Assembly: GCF_020991475.1 (NCBI RefSeq)
Contig: NZ_JAJMPA010000001.1
Location: 186,001-250,000 of the forward strand
DNA: 64,000 nt
Source of the DNA: Pedobacter sp. MC2016-14
GTDB taxonomy: Bacteria; Bacteroidota; Bacteroidia; Sphingobacteriales; Sphingobacteriaceae
Reading direction: 5' to 3'
In this document: in pieces, positions 17,933 through 27,434 of the stretch
How the letters are laid out: every line of letters starts with the position of its first letter
Numbering within the stretch: position 1 is the first letter of the stretch
Position numbers and translations under genes: made by a program
Notes under the pieces: model-generated
Database searches by the model: none
What the model saw: only the letters and a program-made list of their open reading frames with translations
What the model was told of the DNA's origin: nothing

Positions 17933-20900
17933 ATGCGCTTCTCTAAGTATTTCCTGGTCTTAGTATTGTTATTTGGCTTTCAAAAAGGGTTTGGGCAGGT
18001 ATTCACTGTAACCAGCAATGGAGATGAGGATCAATCTACAACATCCTTAAGATATGCATTATCACATATTCCTGCTAACACTCCTGGCTATACAATTAAA
18101 TTCAACTTACCTGGCAGTCCCAGTGACGAAAATAGAACTATTAAAATAAAAACTGCCTTACCAGTAATTCCATCTAACGTCATTATTGATGGAAATACTC
18201 AACCTTGGCCGGCCTTAGGCATATCGGGTGCTAAAATTATCATAGAACCAGAATATACAAATACAACCTTTAATGGACTAACCATAGGTCAATACTATTC
18301 AACCGGGCTACAAACTTCTGGAGTGGAAATTTACGGGCTATATTTGCGTAATTTTGCAAAGATCCAATCCCTACAACCTTCTCCTACTGGCGGATCTGGA
18401 ATTGTTGTAGATTACAGGGCAAATAACATTAAAATAGGTGCACCTGGCAAAGGAAACGTATTTAGCGGTAACATCAACGGTATTCTTATCCAGAACTCTT
18501 CTTATTATTCTACCTACGCCACCTCAAGCATTTCCATACAATCAAATTTTATAGGTGTTTTCTATGATGGTACTTCTGAACGTTCTAACGTAAATGGTAT
18601 TAATGCGAGTCTTTATGATTGCAATCTAAATATTGGAGGAGACAATCCAGGTGAAGGAAATGTGATCTCCGCCAATCAAAATAACGTAACCATTAACAGA
18701 TATTATTATAGCAGCACAACCACCCGGTTTGAAATTAATGTAATCAATAACAAAATAGGAGTAGACTTTAATGGCGTCAAAGACTATCAAGGAATACCTT
18801 TATTTGGTACCGGATCTTCAGTAACATTTTACGGTTTAAAGATAGATGCCGCATATACAAATTTATATGTCCGTAATAATATTATTTCTGGAAACAGAAC
18901 AGCAGGGGTTTCTATAGCTAATGCTGATTTTATACTTACGGGTAACTCGGTTGGAACTGGTATTGCACATACGGAGAATCTAAGCAACGCAGGGGTTGGA
19001 ATTAAAATAGAGAGTGGTGCCTTTGGAACGATTGGTGGAACTTCAGCCGAAACCAATTATATTGGTTATAACGGTTATGGTATCGAAAGCACCTCCTCGA
19101 AACCTATCACCATCACAAGAAACAGCATTTTTTGCAATAATTTCGCAGGAATTGTAAAATCCCAAAATAATCCCCAACCTACTATTAGGATTTTAAAAAT
19201 ACAACCTAACTATATATCAGGTAAAGCTACGCCCAATTCATCAGTAGAGCTATTTTACACAGAGAACTGCGGAGGATCCTGTCAAGGGCGAACCTACTTT
19301 AAAACGGTACAAGCTTTAAGTTCAGGTTACTGGGAATATTCAGCACCAATAACGGGCAGCGTTATCGCAACTGCAACATTATTAAACATGACAACTTCAA
19401 CTTTCTCATCTACTGAATTAACTGATGAGGATTTTAAAGTGAAACATGTTACTTGCAATGAATCAGGTTCCATTACTATTTTAGAAGATCGGGAGGGCAT
19501 CACATTTACCTGGAATAAACTCCTCCCTGGCGGAGGAAAGCAATTTCTCGGGAATAGCCAACAAATTACCGGGCTGGAGGTAGGGTCCTATGAAGTTACA
19601 GTAAACGATGGCTGTAAAGAATCGACCATTCCCTTAGAGATTAAAGATCAAAAACTAACTCCGATTGAAGTCGTTACCACTCCTCAACCTGATTGCGGAC
19701 AAATGTCATTTCAATTTTCTGTAAAAGTATTGAGAGGGAGCGGCACTATTAAATTTGAGTGGAAGGATGTGATAGCAAATGTTATAAGACAAACTACTTA
19801 TGGAGTACTCTCTGAAGTAAATTTACCACAAGGAACATATACAGTTACTGCTACGGATGACGCGGGATGTTCTATGTCTTATGCTTTTAATGCGATTAAC
19901 AGAAAACCAAAACCTATCATCAACATAAATGCATTTGCATCTATTAGTGCTTCATGCGGTCTGCAAAATGGTGCTTTAAAAGCAAGCCCCACTGTTAACC
20001 CGATTTCCGACTACACCAGTCCCGTTACCTATCAATGGTATAATTATAACAGGACTACTAATCTTGTTACTACCCCAATACCGGGAGCAACCTTTTTAGA
20101 CCTTGAAAATGTTTCTGGAGATAACTGGTACGTTCTAAAAGTAACTGATGCCGGAGCTTGCTCTCCTGTATGGTCTGAAGCACGTTATATTGGCTTTAAC
20201 TCCTCAGTAAGTATTTCAGGAATTCCTTATTCTACCACATGTGGAAATAACAATGGCGCATACAGAAACATAAGCATAACTGGCGCTGATCGTTATGAGC
20301 TCATACTTCCTAATGGTACATCCCAAGGAGAAAAACAATACACTGCCATGTTTGAAATTCCAAATCTTGCAGCTGGCACCAATTACAGGATTCGGGCACG
20401 TAATAGTGTGAATAACTGCTCCAATGAAATCGTATTTAATATAGGTAGTATCAATCCCACTGCTTACAGTACTACGGAGGCTTCTCAAGCTACCACCTGC
20501 GGAAATACCAACGGGAGTATAACGATTACTTTTGCGAATAACACACCATTACCTGTAGCTTATATCTGGACAAATGCTTCGGGAAGCGTGATACCTAACC
20601 AGACTAATTCGAATCCAAGAATACGTTCATTAAGCGGCCTGCCTCCAGGCTTATATACAATGACTGCATTTGATGGAAATGGATGTCCGGTGCCTTTTGG
20701 ACCATATAATTTAAGCGAAACTCCTCTCTTAACCGTGATCAATACACAGATACCGCCAACTAACGACGGTTGTAGCCTATCACGTGGCTCCGTTACGGGA
20801 ATAACAGTTGATGGTGGGATACTGCCTTATCGCTATTATTGGCTTAATGAATTTAACCAGCCTGTTAAACCAGTACAGACTACACCTGATTTAATTGGCG

Positions 20901-21508
20901 TACCAGCAGGGAAATATCATTTAAGAGTTGAAGACGGAACGGACTGCGGTGAAGCTTTTAGTGCAGAATATGTTGTCACAAACCCTCCTTTCCCGATCGC
21001 AGACCCAGTATTTAACGGAAAAATTAAGGTGTGTTACGCTTCAGATATCATGATTAACGTTACAGCTCCTGAGGAAGGAACTTACGAACTTTACAGTGAC
21101 ATCGAAGGAAGCCAGCCTATTATGCAAAACAAAACTGGTGTCTTTGTATTTAGAGTAAGTAAAACTGGTGATTATTACGTAAAAAGAAGGCTGGGCACTT
21201 GTGAGAGCGGCTTCACTAAAATAAATGTAGAAGTCACGAATGATAATCTTTTAGCCATGAATACCATCACGCCAAATGGAGATGGAATGAATGACACCTG
21301 GGTAATCAATGGCTTACCAGAGAGTGAGGTAAACATCAAGCTTTATACCCGCAGCGGTCAACTCATCTATGAAGCCAATGGCAAATACCTCAAACCATTT
21401 GACGGCCGTTTTAGAGGCAAAGATTTACCAGCCGGCGTATATTACTACAGAATTGACTTACGTGCAGACTGTGCTCCGCTTGGGGGGAGTTTAACCCTGC
21501 TAAGGTAA
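17933..21508 (+). CDS. Giant surface protein with beta-helix, SprB-like repeats and T9SS type B domain
   Basis: A 1191-residue secreted protein. The signal peptide is MRFSKYFLVLVLLFGFQKGFGQ. Residues about 25-430 look like a right-handed parallel beta-helix (recurring NVISANQNN, NNIISGNRTAG and NYIGYNGYGI rungs, rich in Asn, Gly and Ile). Residues about 490-1090 hold repeated modules with LxGLxxGxYxVTVxDxxxC patterns like SprB repeats, each with a GNNNGA-type start. The C-terminus (from NTITPNGDGMNDTWVINGL) is the gliding motility-associated CHU_C / T9SS type B sorting domain. It probably acts as an adhesin or matrix protein. The convergent gene at 21517 encodes a PorP/SprF protein, the usual partner for type B substrates. 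Confidence 0.9.
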   Translation: MRFSKYFLVLVLLFGFQKGFGQVFTVTSNGDEDQSTTSLRYALSHIPANTPGYTIKFNLPGSPSDENRTIKIKTALPVIPSNVIIDGNTQPWPALGISGAKIIIEPEYTNTTFNGLTIGQYYSTGLQTSGVEIYGLYLRNFAKIQSLQPSPTGGSGIVVDYRANNIKIGAPGKGNVFSGNINGILIQNSSYYSTYATSSISIQSNFIGVFYDGTSERSNVNGINASLYDCNLNIGGDNPGEGNVISANQNNVTINRYYYSSTTTRFEINVINNKIGVDFNGVKDYQGIPLFGTGSSVTFYGLKIDAAYTNLYVRNNIISGNRTAGVSIANADFILTGNSVGTGIAHTENLSNAGVGIKIESGAFGTIGGTSAETNYIGYNGYGIESTSSKPITITRNSIFCNNFAGIVKSQNNPQPTIRILKIQPNYISGKATPNSSVELFYTENCGGSCQGRTYFKTVQALSSGYWEYSAPITGSVIATATLLNMTTSTFSSTELTDEDFKVKHVTCNESGSITILEDREGITFTWNKLLPGGGKQFLGNSQQITGLEVGSYEVTVNDGCKESTIPLEIKDQKLTPIEVVTTPQPDCGQMSFQFSVKVLRGSGTIKFEWKDVIANVIRQTTYGVLSEVNLPQGTYTVTATDDAGCSMSYAFNAINRKPKPIININAFASISASCGLQNGALKASPTVNPISDYTSPVTYQWYNYNRTTNLVTTPIPGATFLDLENVSGDNWYVLKVTDAGACSPVWSEARYIGFNSSVSISGIPYSTTCGNNNGAYRNISITGADRYELILPNGTSQGEKQYTAMFEIPNLAAGTNYRIRARNSVNNCSNEIVFNIGSINPTAYSTTEASQATTCGNTNGSITITFANNTPLPVAYIWTNASGSVIPNQTNSNPRIRSLSGLPPGLYTMTAFDGNGCPVPFGPYNLSETPLLTVINTQIPPTNDGCSLSRGSVTGITVDGGILPYRYYWLNEFNQPVKPVQTTPDLIGVPAGKYHLRVEDGTDCGEAFSAEYVVTNPPFPIADPVFNGKIKVCYASDIMINVTAPEEGTYELYSDIEGSQPIMQNKTGVFVFRVSKTGDYYVKRRLGTCESGFTKINVEVTNDNLLAMNTITPNGDGMNDTWVINGLPESEVNIKLYTRSGQLIYEANGKYLKPFDGRFRGKDLPAGVYYYRIDLRADCAPLGGSLTLLR

Positions 21509-21516
21509 AGGTTAAT

Positions 21517-22527
21517 TTAAAACTGCCGTGCAGAACACCTCACTTCATACCTGTTATTGAGTAGGATTCCCAAAACAATCTCATGCGTTCCGTTATTAAC
21601 GGAACGCAGTGCAGAACTGCTTACATCGTAAGAATAACTTAAGTTAATCAGCGAACCCATATTAAGGCCAGCAAGAAAAGAATAAGAATCATTGTTTCTA
21701 TAACTTCCTCCCACCCAAAACTTATCCTGATAAGCCAATTTTAAGTTAGCATCTAAAGCAACAGGAGAATTGAGCCAGTAACTAATCAATATAGAGGGAA
21801 CTGCCGCAATGTCTTCATCTAAAAAGTACTTGTAACCCGTTGTACCATAAAATGCAGCTTTCTGATAGGGACGATAAACATTCTGAGAATTTTCGATGGC
21901 ATTACTAAATCCAATAATTTGCTTTGCTGAAACACCTAAGAAGAACCTTGGACTATACAACCAAAAACCTGCACCTACATCTGGCCTGATTCTGTTGTTG
22001 TATTCTGCTGTTAATAAAGGGTCGGCAGTATTGTCAACTTTCACATTTGCCACATCAATACCGATGGAAGAAAATCCGGCAGAAACACCCAGTGCTAAAT
22101 TCACATCTATACTTAAGCCCAGGTGATAGGCGTAGCTGGCGCCTGCATTGGTTTGCCTAATCCGACCCGCTTTGTCCGTAATACCGTAAAAACCTATACC
22201 ATGATGAGGTTCGGCAGCCATGTACTGATCTACGTAGCTCCGGCTTAAAGGATTGTAGCCATTGCCCGCAAAGGAGTTTACAGAACTACGCACAAAATCA
22301 TCACCAATTGGCGCATGTACCGAAACATAATTGGTAACAGGGGCACCTTCAAGACCCCGCCATTGTGTGCGATGGCCTAACTTTACATCAGTGTAATTAT
22401 CAATTCCGGAAACGGCTGGATTGATCAGGTAACTGTTAAAAATATATTGAGTAGACCTTGGTGTTTCTTGTGCCTGGCTACAGATAGTTAATGATAAAAA
22501 AAGACAGAGTGCGTTGAAAGCTTTCAT
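21517..22527 (-). CDS. PorP/SprF family type IX secretion membrane protein
   Basis: A 336-residue outer membrane barrel with a signal peptide (cleavage near CSQAQ, residue 19). The mature start ETPRSTQYIFNSYLINPAVSGIDNYTDVKLGHRTQW is the strongly conserved PorP/SprF opening. The rest has alternating strands with YSPRFFLGVSAKQIIGFSN and LNLSYSYDVSSSALRS-like ends. Family members help deliver or anchor type B T9SS cargo. The neighbouring cargo gene ends only 8 nt away on the opposite strand, so the two are convergent rather than an operon; shared function is inferred from family and proximity. Confidence 0.93.
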   Translation of the reverse strand: MKAFNALCLFLSLTICSQAQETPRSTQYIFNSYLINPAVSGIDNYTDVKLGHRTQWRGLEGAPVTNYVSVHAPIGDDFVRSSVNSFAGNGYNPLSRSYVDQYMAAEPHHGIGFYGITDKAGRIRQTNAGASYAYHLGLSIDVNLALGVSAGFSSIGIDVANVKVDNTADPLLTAEYNNRIRPDVGAGFWLYSPRFFLGVSAKQIIGFSNAIENSQNVYRPYQKAAFYGTTGYKYFLDEDIAAVPSILISYWLNSPVALDANLKLAYQDKFWVGGSYRNNDSYSFLAGLNMGSLINLSYSYDVSSSALRSVNNGTHEIVLGILLNNRYEVRCSARQF

Positions 22528-22592
22528 TTAAAAAATATTCAGCCCTAAGTTAGCATTTGTAAACATAAATGTACTGCCTGACAATAAAATAA

Positions 22593-24473
22593 TTACTTGC
22601 TCCAGGTGTTATCCGCAGATTTTGCATCCATAAATATTCCTCCATCAAGCACTATAGATTTGATGGCTTGCAAACCGTTGATGACAATGCTGGTCTTTTT
22701 TTGATCTGCTTTCCATACCCCCGGTTTCTGATGAAAAACCTGTTCTTTGCCATCTGCATAGGTAACCTTAACATCAAAAGGGATAGCGAAACCGCCAATA
22801 TTATTTACAAAGACAGTATAAGAAGTACCCTTAATGGCTACCTTTTCAATGCCAAGATCTATATAATAATTACTAAAAAACCAGTTGTTCCAGTACCAGT
22901 TTAAATTTTGTCCAGTGGCATCATTGATGGAATAAAAGAAATCCCAGGGCATTGGATGTTTTCCGTTCCAACGGTCCATATACACATGTAAAGATTTTGC
23001 GAATAACTCGTCACCAAGCAAGTCTTTTAACCCCAGATAGCTCAGAGAGGGCTTTACATAAGCATTATTGCCATAGCCAGAACCAGATAATTGAGTGGAT
23101 AAAGAAATAACCGGCTGATCTTGCTCAGTAGAAGGGTCATTAATCCACCTGTTTACCCTAAACTGTTTGTAGTTGGCATCTGCTTTCGCTTTTCCAAGCT
23201 GAGCAGTAGAAATCAGATACTCCAGCGTAGTAGCCCAGCCTTCATCCATATAAGCGTAACGGGTTTCATTTATCCCCATGTAAAAAGGGAAATACGTATG
23301 CGCCAGCTCATGGTTCATGACAAACTGAGAAAACTCATTGTCATCTGTCGTAGCATCATTAACCATCATAGGATATTCCATATCTGCAAACCCCTGAAAA
23401 ATGGTAGTTTTAGAAAAAGGATAAGGTACGCCTGGCGCATTTTCAGAAAACCAGCTTAAAGCTTCCTTTGCCCATTTCACCGCATATGGGTAGTCTGTAG
23501 CCTTTTCATCATAAGCGGATTGCACACTCGCCCTACGCCCTGCTTTTTGATCTACCATTACACTTCCCGCATCCCATAAATAGTGATCGCTAAGGGCAAA
23601 AGTTACATCACAGATGTTATTGGCCGTAAATTTCCATGTATTCCATTCATTAGGTAAAGTAACTTTACCTGCTTTTAGTTCCGCAGCCGTAGCCATATGA
23701 ACCACATCATCAGAACTGTAAGATTTTTTAAGCCTGGCTGCAAATTCAGGCATTAGTACCTGATCTGGGTTTTGCAGGTCGCCGGTTGCGTATACAATGT
23801 AGTTTTTAGGAACTTTAACGGCCAGTTTGTAATCGTTAAAATCATTGTAAAACTCATTTCTGCCAAGGTGAGGGACACGGTCCCATCCATTGTAGTCGTC
23901 ATATACAGAGATTCTTGGATAAGCGTATGCGGCAAAGAAAGTAGTGGGGTCTATTTGACCTTCCCTGCCCTCACCTTTTGATAAGGGGTAGCTGTAAGCG
24001 ATGACGAAGGTTGCAGTTTTGCCAGGCAGTAAGGGCGTTTGGAGCTTAACATTTGCGGTAGTACCCCAGTTTTTAGCATCTATAGGGTAGAGCTGCCCAT
24101 TTATAGCAAATGAAGAAATAGAAAGCCCTTTAGTAAACTCTTCAGCATTGGTATAATCCGTTCTGGGCGATTCTGCTTTATGTACATTGTTTACAAAATG
24201 AAGCGCTACAGCTTTTAACGTATCCGGACTGTTGTTAGAATAAACGATGGTTTCTGTTCCGGCAATGGTTTTACTATCTGGATTTACGGTTACTGCAATA
24301 TCATACTTAGCGCGGTTTTGCCAGTAGTTTTTACCAGGTTTACCGTCCATAGAACGAGTCCCCTTTTCATAAGCATTTTTAATATTCCGGGGCATGTAAA
24401 GTTCCTGTGCCAGGACAGTATTGGAAAGAAGGATAAGGAATATAAGAAACCTCAGGCTGTAGATCTGCATCAT
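22593..24473 (-). CDS. M1 family metallopeptidase
   Basis: A 626-residue exported zinc aminopeptidase-like protein. The signal peptide is residues 1-22 (LRFLIFLILLSNTVLAQ). The zinc site is HELAH at 388-392 with a downstream Glu411 in MDEGWATTLEY. The exopeptidase-type loop is GFADMEYPMM at 361-370 in place of the canonical GAMEN, so classic aminopeptidase specificity is not certain. The N-terminal domain (YDIAVTVNPDSKTIAGTET) is the usual M1 saddle. The length is shorter than full four-domain M1 enzymes. It probably digests peptides in the periplasm. Confidence 0.93.
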   Translation of the reverse strand: MMQIYSLRFLIFLILLSNTVLAQELYMPRNIKNAYEKGTRSMDGKPGKNYWQNRAKYDIAVTVNPDSKTIAGTETIVYSNNSPDTLKAVALHFVNNVHKAESPRTDYTNAEEFTKGLSISSFAINGQLYPIDAKNWGTTANVKLQTPLLPGKTATFVIAYSYPLSKGEGREGQIDPTTFFAAYAYPRISVYDDYNGWDRVPHLGRNEFYNDFNDYKLAVKVPKNYIVYATGDLQNPDQVLMPEFAARLKKSYSSDDVVHMATAAELKAGKVTLPNEWNTWKFTANNICDVTFALSDHYLWDAGSVMVDQKAGRRASVQSAYDEKATDYPYAVKWAKEALSWFSENAPGVPYPFSKTTIFQGFADMEYPMMVNDATTDDNEFSQFVMNHELAHTYFPFYMGINETRYAYMDEGWATTLEYLISTAQLGKAKADANYKQFRVNRWINDPSTEQDQPVISLSTQLSGSGYGNNAYVKPSLSYLGLKDLLGDELFAKSLHVYMDRWNGKHPMPWDFFYSINDATGQNLNWYWNNWFFSNYYIDLGIEKVAIKGTSYTVFVNNIGGFAIPFDVKVTYADGKEQVFHQKPGVWKADQKKTSIVINGLQAIKSIVLDGGIFMDAKSADNTWSK

Positions 24474-24537
24474 ATAATAAGTTATACTTTCAAAAGTAAA
24501 AGAATTATAGAATTTTAGGTTAATTCAAACTAAAATA

Positions 24538-24569
24538 TTTGTTTTTATAAAAACAGCCTACTATCTTCG
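24538..24569 (+). promoter_or_regulatory. Candidate greA promoter
   Basis: TTTG at 24538-24541 and TATCTTCG at 24562-24569 are separated by 20 nt, a good fit to the Bacteroidota -33/-7 consensus with one mismatch in the -7 box. Predicted transcription starts near 24575, only a few bases before the leader hairpin. Confidence 0.5.
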
Positions 24570-24577
24570 TCTTTATT

Positions 24578-24622
24578 CAAGCAAGATTATTTAAGGCAGA
24601 TGCCCTTAAATAGCCTTGCTTG
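24578..24622 (+). promoter_or_regulatory. greA leader hairpin
   Basis: CAAGCAAG (24578-24585) pairs with CTTGCTTG (24615-24622). After a 3x3 internal loop, ATTTAAGG (24589-24596) pairs with CCTTAAAT (24604-24611), closing a 7-nt loop. The two perfect 8-bp helices would form right at the predicted 5' end of the greA transcript. Downstream is TTTGTATT, a weak U-tract. It could be an attenuator or a 5' stabilising stem. Confidence 0.7.
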
Positions 24623-24655
24623 TTTGTATTAAAAGGCAATATAACAAACTGAGCA

Positions 24656-25129
24656 ATGACAGAAGTAACTTACTATACACAAGACGGTTTAGACAAACTG
24701 AAAGAAGAATTACAGTACTTAAAAACAGTTGGCAGGCAGCAAATTTCTAAAGCAATAGCTGAAGCCAGGGATAAGGGTGATCTTTCTGAGAATGCTGAAT
24801 ACGATGCTGCTAAAGAAGCACAAGGCCTGCATGAAGCGAAGATTGCTAAATTAGCAGAAACACTTTCTTCGGCACGTATTATCGACGAGTCTAAACTCGA
24901 TACTTCAAAGGTTTTGGCCCTATCTATTGTAAAGATCAAAAACGTTAAAAATGGCGCTACAATGTCTTATCAATTAGTGGCAGAATCTGAAGCAGATTTA
25001 AAAACAGGAAAAATATCTGTAAAATCTCCTATTGCAAAAGGATTACTAGGCAAATCTGTGGGAGACAAAACGGAGATTGAAGTACCGGCAGGTAAAATAG
25101 AATTTGAGATCTTAGAAATCAGCAGGTAA
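24656..25129 (+). CDS. greA: Transcription elongation factor GreA
   Basis: A 157-residue protein of standard GreA length that stimulates RNA cleavage by stalled RNA polymerase. The N-terminal coiled coil carries YTQDGLDKLKEELQYLKT and the acidic tip region RDKGDLSENAEYDAAKEAQG, with the conserved Asp and Glu of the family. The C-terminal FKBP-like domain ends in SPIAKGLLGKSVGDKTEIEVPAG, the GreA signature. The HIT gene follows after 1 nt, so the two are probably cotranscribed. The leader holds a strong hairpin. Confidence 0.97.
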   Translation: MTEVTYYTQDGLDKLKEELQYLKTVGRQQISKAIAEARDKGDLSENAEYDAAKEAQGLHEAKIAKLAETLSSARIIDESKLDTSKVLALSIVKIKNVKNGATMSYQLVAESEADLKTGKISVKSPIAKGLLGKSVGDKTEIEVPAGKIEFEILEISR

Positions 25130-25130
25130 C

Positions 25131-25523
25131 ATGTCGAGCATCTTTTCAAAAATTGTCAATGGAGAAATTCCGGCACATGTGGTAGCCGAAACTACTGAAT
25201 TTATGGCCTTTTTAGACGTAAGTCCTCTAACTATGGGACACGTACTGGTGATTCCAAAAAAAGAAATAGATTATATTTTTGATATGGAAGAGGAGAGTTA
25301 CTTTGGACTAACGCTTTTTGCAAAAATTGTTGCCCAGGGTCTCAAAAAGGCATTTCCATGTATCAAAGTAGGCATGGCCGTTATTGGACTTGAAGTGCCC
25401 CATGTTCACATCCACCTTATTCCTATGAATAATGTGAGCGACATGAATTTTAGTAAAGCAAAGCTAAGCCCTTCGCAGGAAGAACTGGCAAATGCGGCCT
25501 CCAGAATTAGGGCAGAGCTATAA
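25131..25523 (+). CDS. HIT family nucleotide hydrolase
   Basis: A 130-residue HINT-type protein. The N-terminus SIFSKIVNGEIPAHVVAE and the GHVLVIPKKEI segment are family hallmarks. The histidine triad HVHIHL is at 91-96 (His91, His93, His95; His95 is the expected nucleophile). It likely hydrolyses AMP-linked compounds, such as lysyl-AMP or purine phosphoramidates. It starts 1 nt after the greA stop. Substrate is inferred from the family. Confidence 0.93.
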   Translation: MSSIFSKIVNGEIPAHVVAETTEFMAFLDVSPLTMGHVLVIPKKEIDYIFDMEEESYFGLTLFAKIVAQGLKKAFPCIKVGMAVIGLEVPHVHIHLIPMNNVSDMNFSKAKLSPSQEELANAASRIRAEL

Positions 25524-26453
25524 TTAGCTGCTGATGACAGCTAGCTTATCCGCCAGTACTTCAGAAATCCGGCGATAAGAATCAAAAGTCCAGCCCCCAA
25601 CATGTGGTGTTAGTAGCACTTTCCCAGATAGTATAAGTTCCTTGTACCAGGCTTGCTGAGCCAGTGCAGGGAACTTTTCAGTTTCGAGCACATCCAATCC
25701 AGCCGCAATAATCTTTTTATCTTTAATGGCTTCCAATACAGCTGTTGTATTTACAATTTCCCCACGTGCAGTATTGATAAAAAAGATGGGCTTTTTAAAG
25801 TGAAACAAATATTCCGCATCAACCATTTGCCTTGTTTCAGCAGTTAGCGGAATATGCAGGCTCAGCACATCACTATGCTTTACAATCTCTTCCATACTTA
25901 CTTCCTGCGCATAGGCATCAGAGAACCCGGTTTTATATTTATCGTAGGCAATTACCTTAACATCAAAGCCACTCATCTTTTTGGCAAAACTGCTGCCCAT
26001 AAAACCATAACCTATGATGCCAACTGTTTTACCTTTTAGTTCATAACCTCGGTTGCCTTCTCTGTTCCATACGCCATTTCTGACCTCATCATCGGCTTTT
26101 TGAAAATTATTCATTAAAGCCAGGAGCATTCCTGTAGCATGCTCACCAACAGCATCACGGTTGCCTTCCGGTGCATTTAAAAGGGCAATATTTCTTTCTC
26201 CCGCTACCAGTTCGTCAATATTATCCAGCCCGGCTCCTGCCCTGGCCACAAATTTCAGGTTAGGGGCAACATCAAAAAGTTCTTTATCAATCCTAAACTT
26301 GGTACGTACCGCAATACCTACGTAATCTTTAACTATAGCCAACGTTTCTTCACGGGTAATCTTTGGCAAATCATCTACCAGATAGCCCATTTCAAGGGCG
26401 CGTTCTTTAAATATGGGATGGAGATCGTCTATGATTAAAATCTTGCCTTTCAT
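25524..26453 (-). CDS. D-2-hydroxyacid dehydrogenase (phosphoglycerate dehydrogenase-like)
   Basis: A 309-residue NAD-dependent dehydrogenase. The nucleotide-binding site is GIIGYGFMGSSFAKKM near residue 150. Catalytic motifs are ARGEIVNT (Arg), LDVLETE (Glu) and LTPHVGGWT (His). The short length, lacking ACT or intervening domains, resembles the type 3 SerA or hydroxypyruvate/glyoxylate reductase group. The N-terminus KILIIDDLHPIFKERA is typical. It begins directly after the rsmA stop (TAA then ATG), so translation is coupled. A role in serine synthesis is plausible but not proven by sequence. Confidence 0.85.
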   Translation of the reverse strand: MKGKILIIDDLHPIFKERALEMGYLVDDLPKITREETLAIVKDYVGIAVRTKFRIDKELFDVAPNLKFVARAGAGLDNIDELVAGERNIALLNAPEGNRDAVGEHATGMLLALMNNFQKADDEVRNGVWNREGNRGYELKGKTVGIIGYGFMGSSFAKKMSGFDVKVIAYDKYKTGFSDAYAQEVSMEEIVKHSDVLSLHIPLTAETRQMVDAEYLFHFKKPIFFINTARGEIVNTTAVLEAIKDKKIIAAGLDVLETEKFPALAQQAWYKELILSGKVLLTPHVGGWTFDSYRRISEVLADKLAVISS

Positions 26454-27248
26454 TTAGCTGCTTTGATTGTTATTTAAAAAAGTAAGGTGCTGTGTAAGTT
26501 CAATAAATTGCGCTACACTAAGTTGCTCAGCGCGTTTTTCAAAAAACGGATGGTTATCCATCTTATCTTTTGAAATGGTGCCCGACAAAGCATTTCTTAA
26601 AGTTTTACGTCTTTGATTAAATCCCCCTTTTACAGTACGCCAAAAGAGCTTTTCATCGCATGGTAAATGTTCTACGCTATTTCTGCTAAGGCGGATGACC
26701 CCAGAATTGACCTTTGGCGGCGGATTAAAAGTCCCCGGTTTTACGGTAAACAGATATTCTATATCGTAATAAGCCTGAATTAAAACGCTCAAAATGCCAT
26801 AATCTTTAGTGCCCGATTTTGAAGCACAGCGCTCTGCCACCTCCTTTTGAAACATCCCTACCATTTCTACAACATGATCTTTGTGTTCCAACACCTTAAA
26901 AAGAATTTGGGAAGATATATTGTATGGAAAATTACCAATAATTGAAAACTTCCCGGGAAATATAGTATTAAGATCTAGTGCAAGAAAGTCGCCGAGAATA
27001 AGCCTGTTACCCATTTCAGGATATTTGTCTTTTAAAAAATGATAAGATTCTACATCAATATCAATCATAAAAGTCTCCAGATCTGTACGTTGCAACAGAA
27101 GATCAGAGAGTATGCCCATTCCGGGGCCCACTTCTAAAACCTGGGTATATTGATCTGTATGTACCAGACCTTCTACTATTTTCGCGGCTATTCTCTTATC
27201 CGTCAGGAAATGCTGTCCCAAATGCTTTTTCGCCCTTACCAAACTCAT
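26454..27248 (-). CDS. rsmA: 16S rRNA dimethyladenosine transferase RsmA (KsgA)
   Basis: Dimethylates the two adjacent adenosines in the 3'-terminal helix of 16S rRNA. At 264 residues it has normal length. The start VRAKKHLGQHFLTDKRIA is the family N-terminus. SAM motif I is VLEVGPGMGILSDLL and the target-base motif IV is NFPYNIS. PPPKVNSGVIRL and the GGFNQRRKTLRNAL segment are also characteristic. The 2-hydroxyacid dehydrogenase gene abuts its stop codon. Confidence 0.97.
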   Translation of the reverse strand: MSLVRAKKHLGQHFLTDKRIAAKIVEGLVHTDQYTQVLEVGPGMGILSDLLLQRTDLETFMIDIDVESYHFLKDKYPEMGNRLILGDFLALDLNTIFPGKFSIIGNFPYNISSQILFKVLEHKDHVVEMVGMFQKEVAERCASKSGTKDYGILSVLIQAYYDIEYLFTVKPGTFNPPPKVNSGVIRLSRNSVEHLPCDEKLFWRTVKGGFNQRRKTLRNALSGTISKDKMDNHPFFEKRAEQLSVAQFIELTQHLTFLNNNQSS

Positions 27249-27392
27249 ATTTTCTAACGCTTTCTTTTGTAAAGGTGTAAAATTATCAAAGTTTACCGAA
27301 TCCAGGGCATTTAACCTAAACAGAAAAACAAAATGATACCTTTATCTTATTGCCTGTAGGCTACGGCTATGACGAACTGCTTAAACAAAGAA

Positions 27393-27427
27393 GCAGCTGA
27401 TCTGCGCTTTAAATACAGATCAGCTGC
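27393..27427 (-). terminator. Terminator hairpin after the second RND operon
   Basis: A perfect 12-bp stem GCAGCTGATCTG (27393-27404) with CAGATCAGCTGC (27416-27427), loop of 11 nt. On the minus strand it is followed by TTCTTTGTTT. It lies 7 nt beyond the channel gene stop, so it should end the efflux operon transcript. Confidence 0.8.
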
Positions 27428-27434
27428 GTTGATT

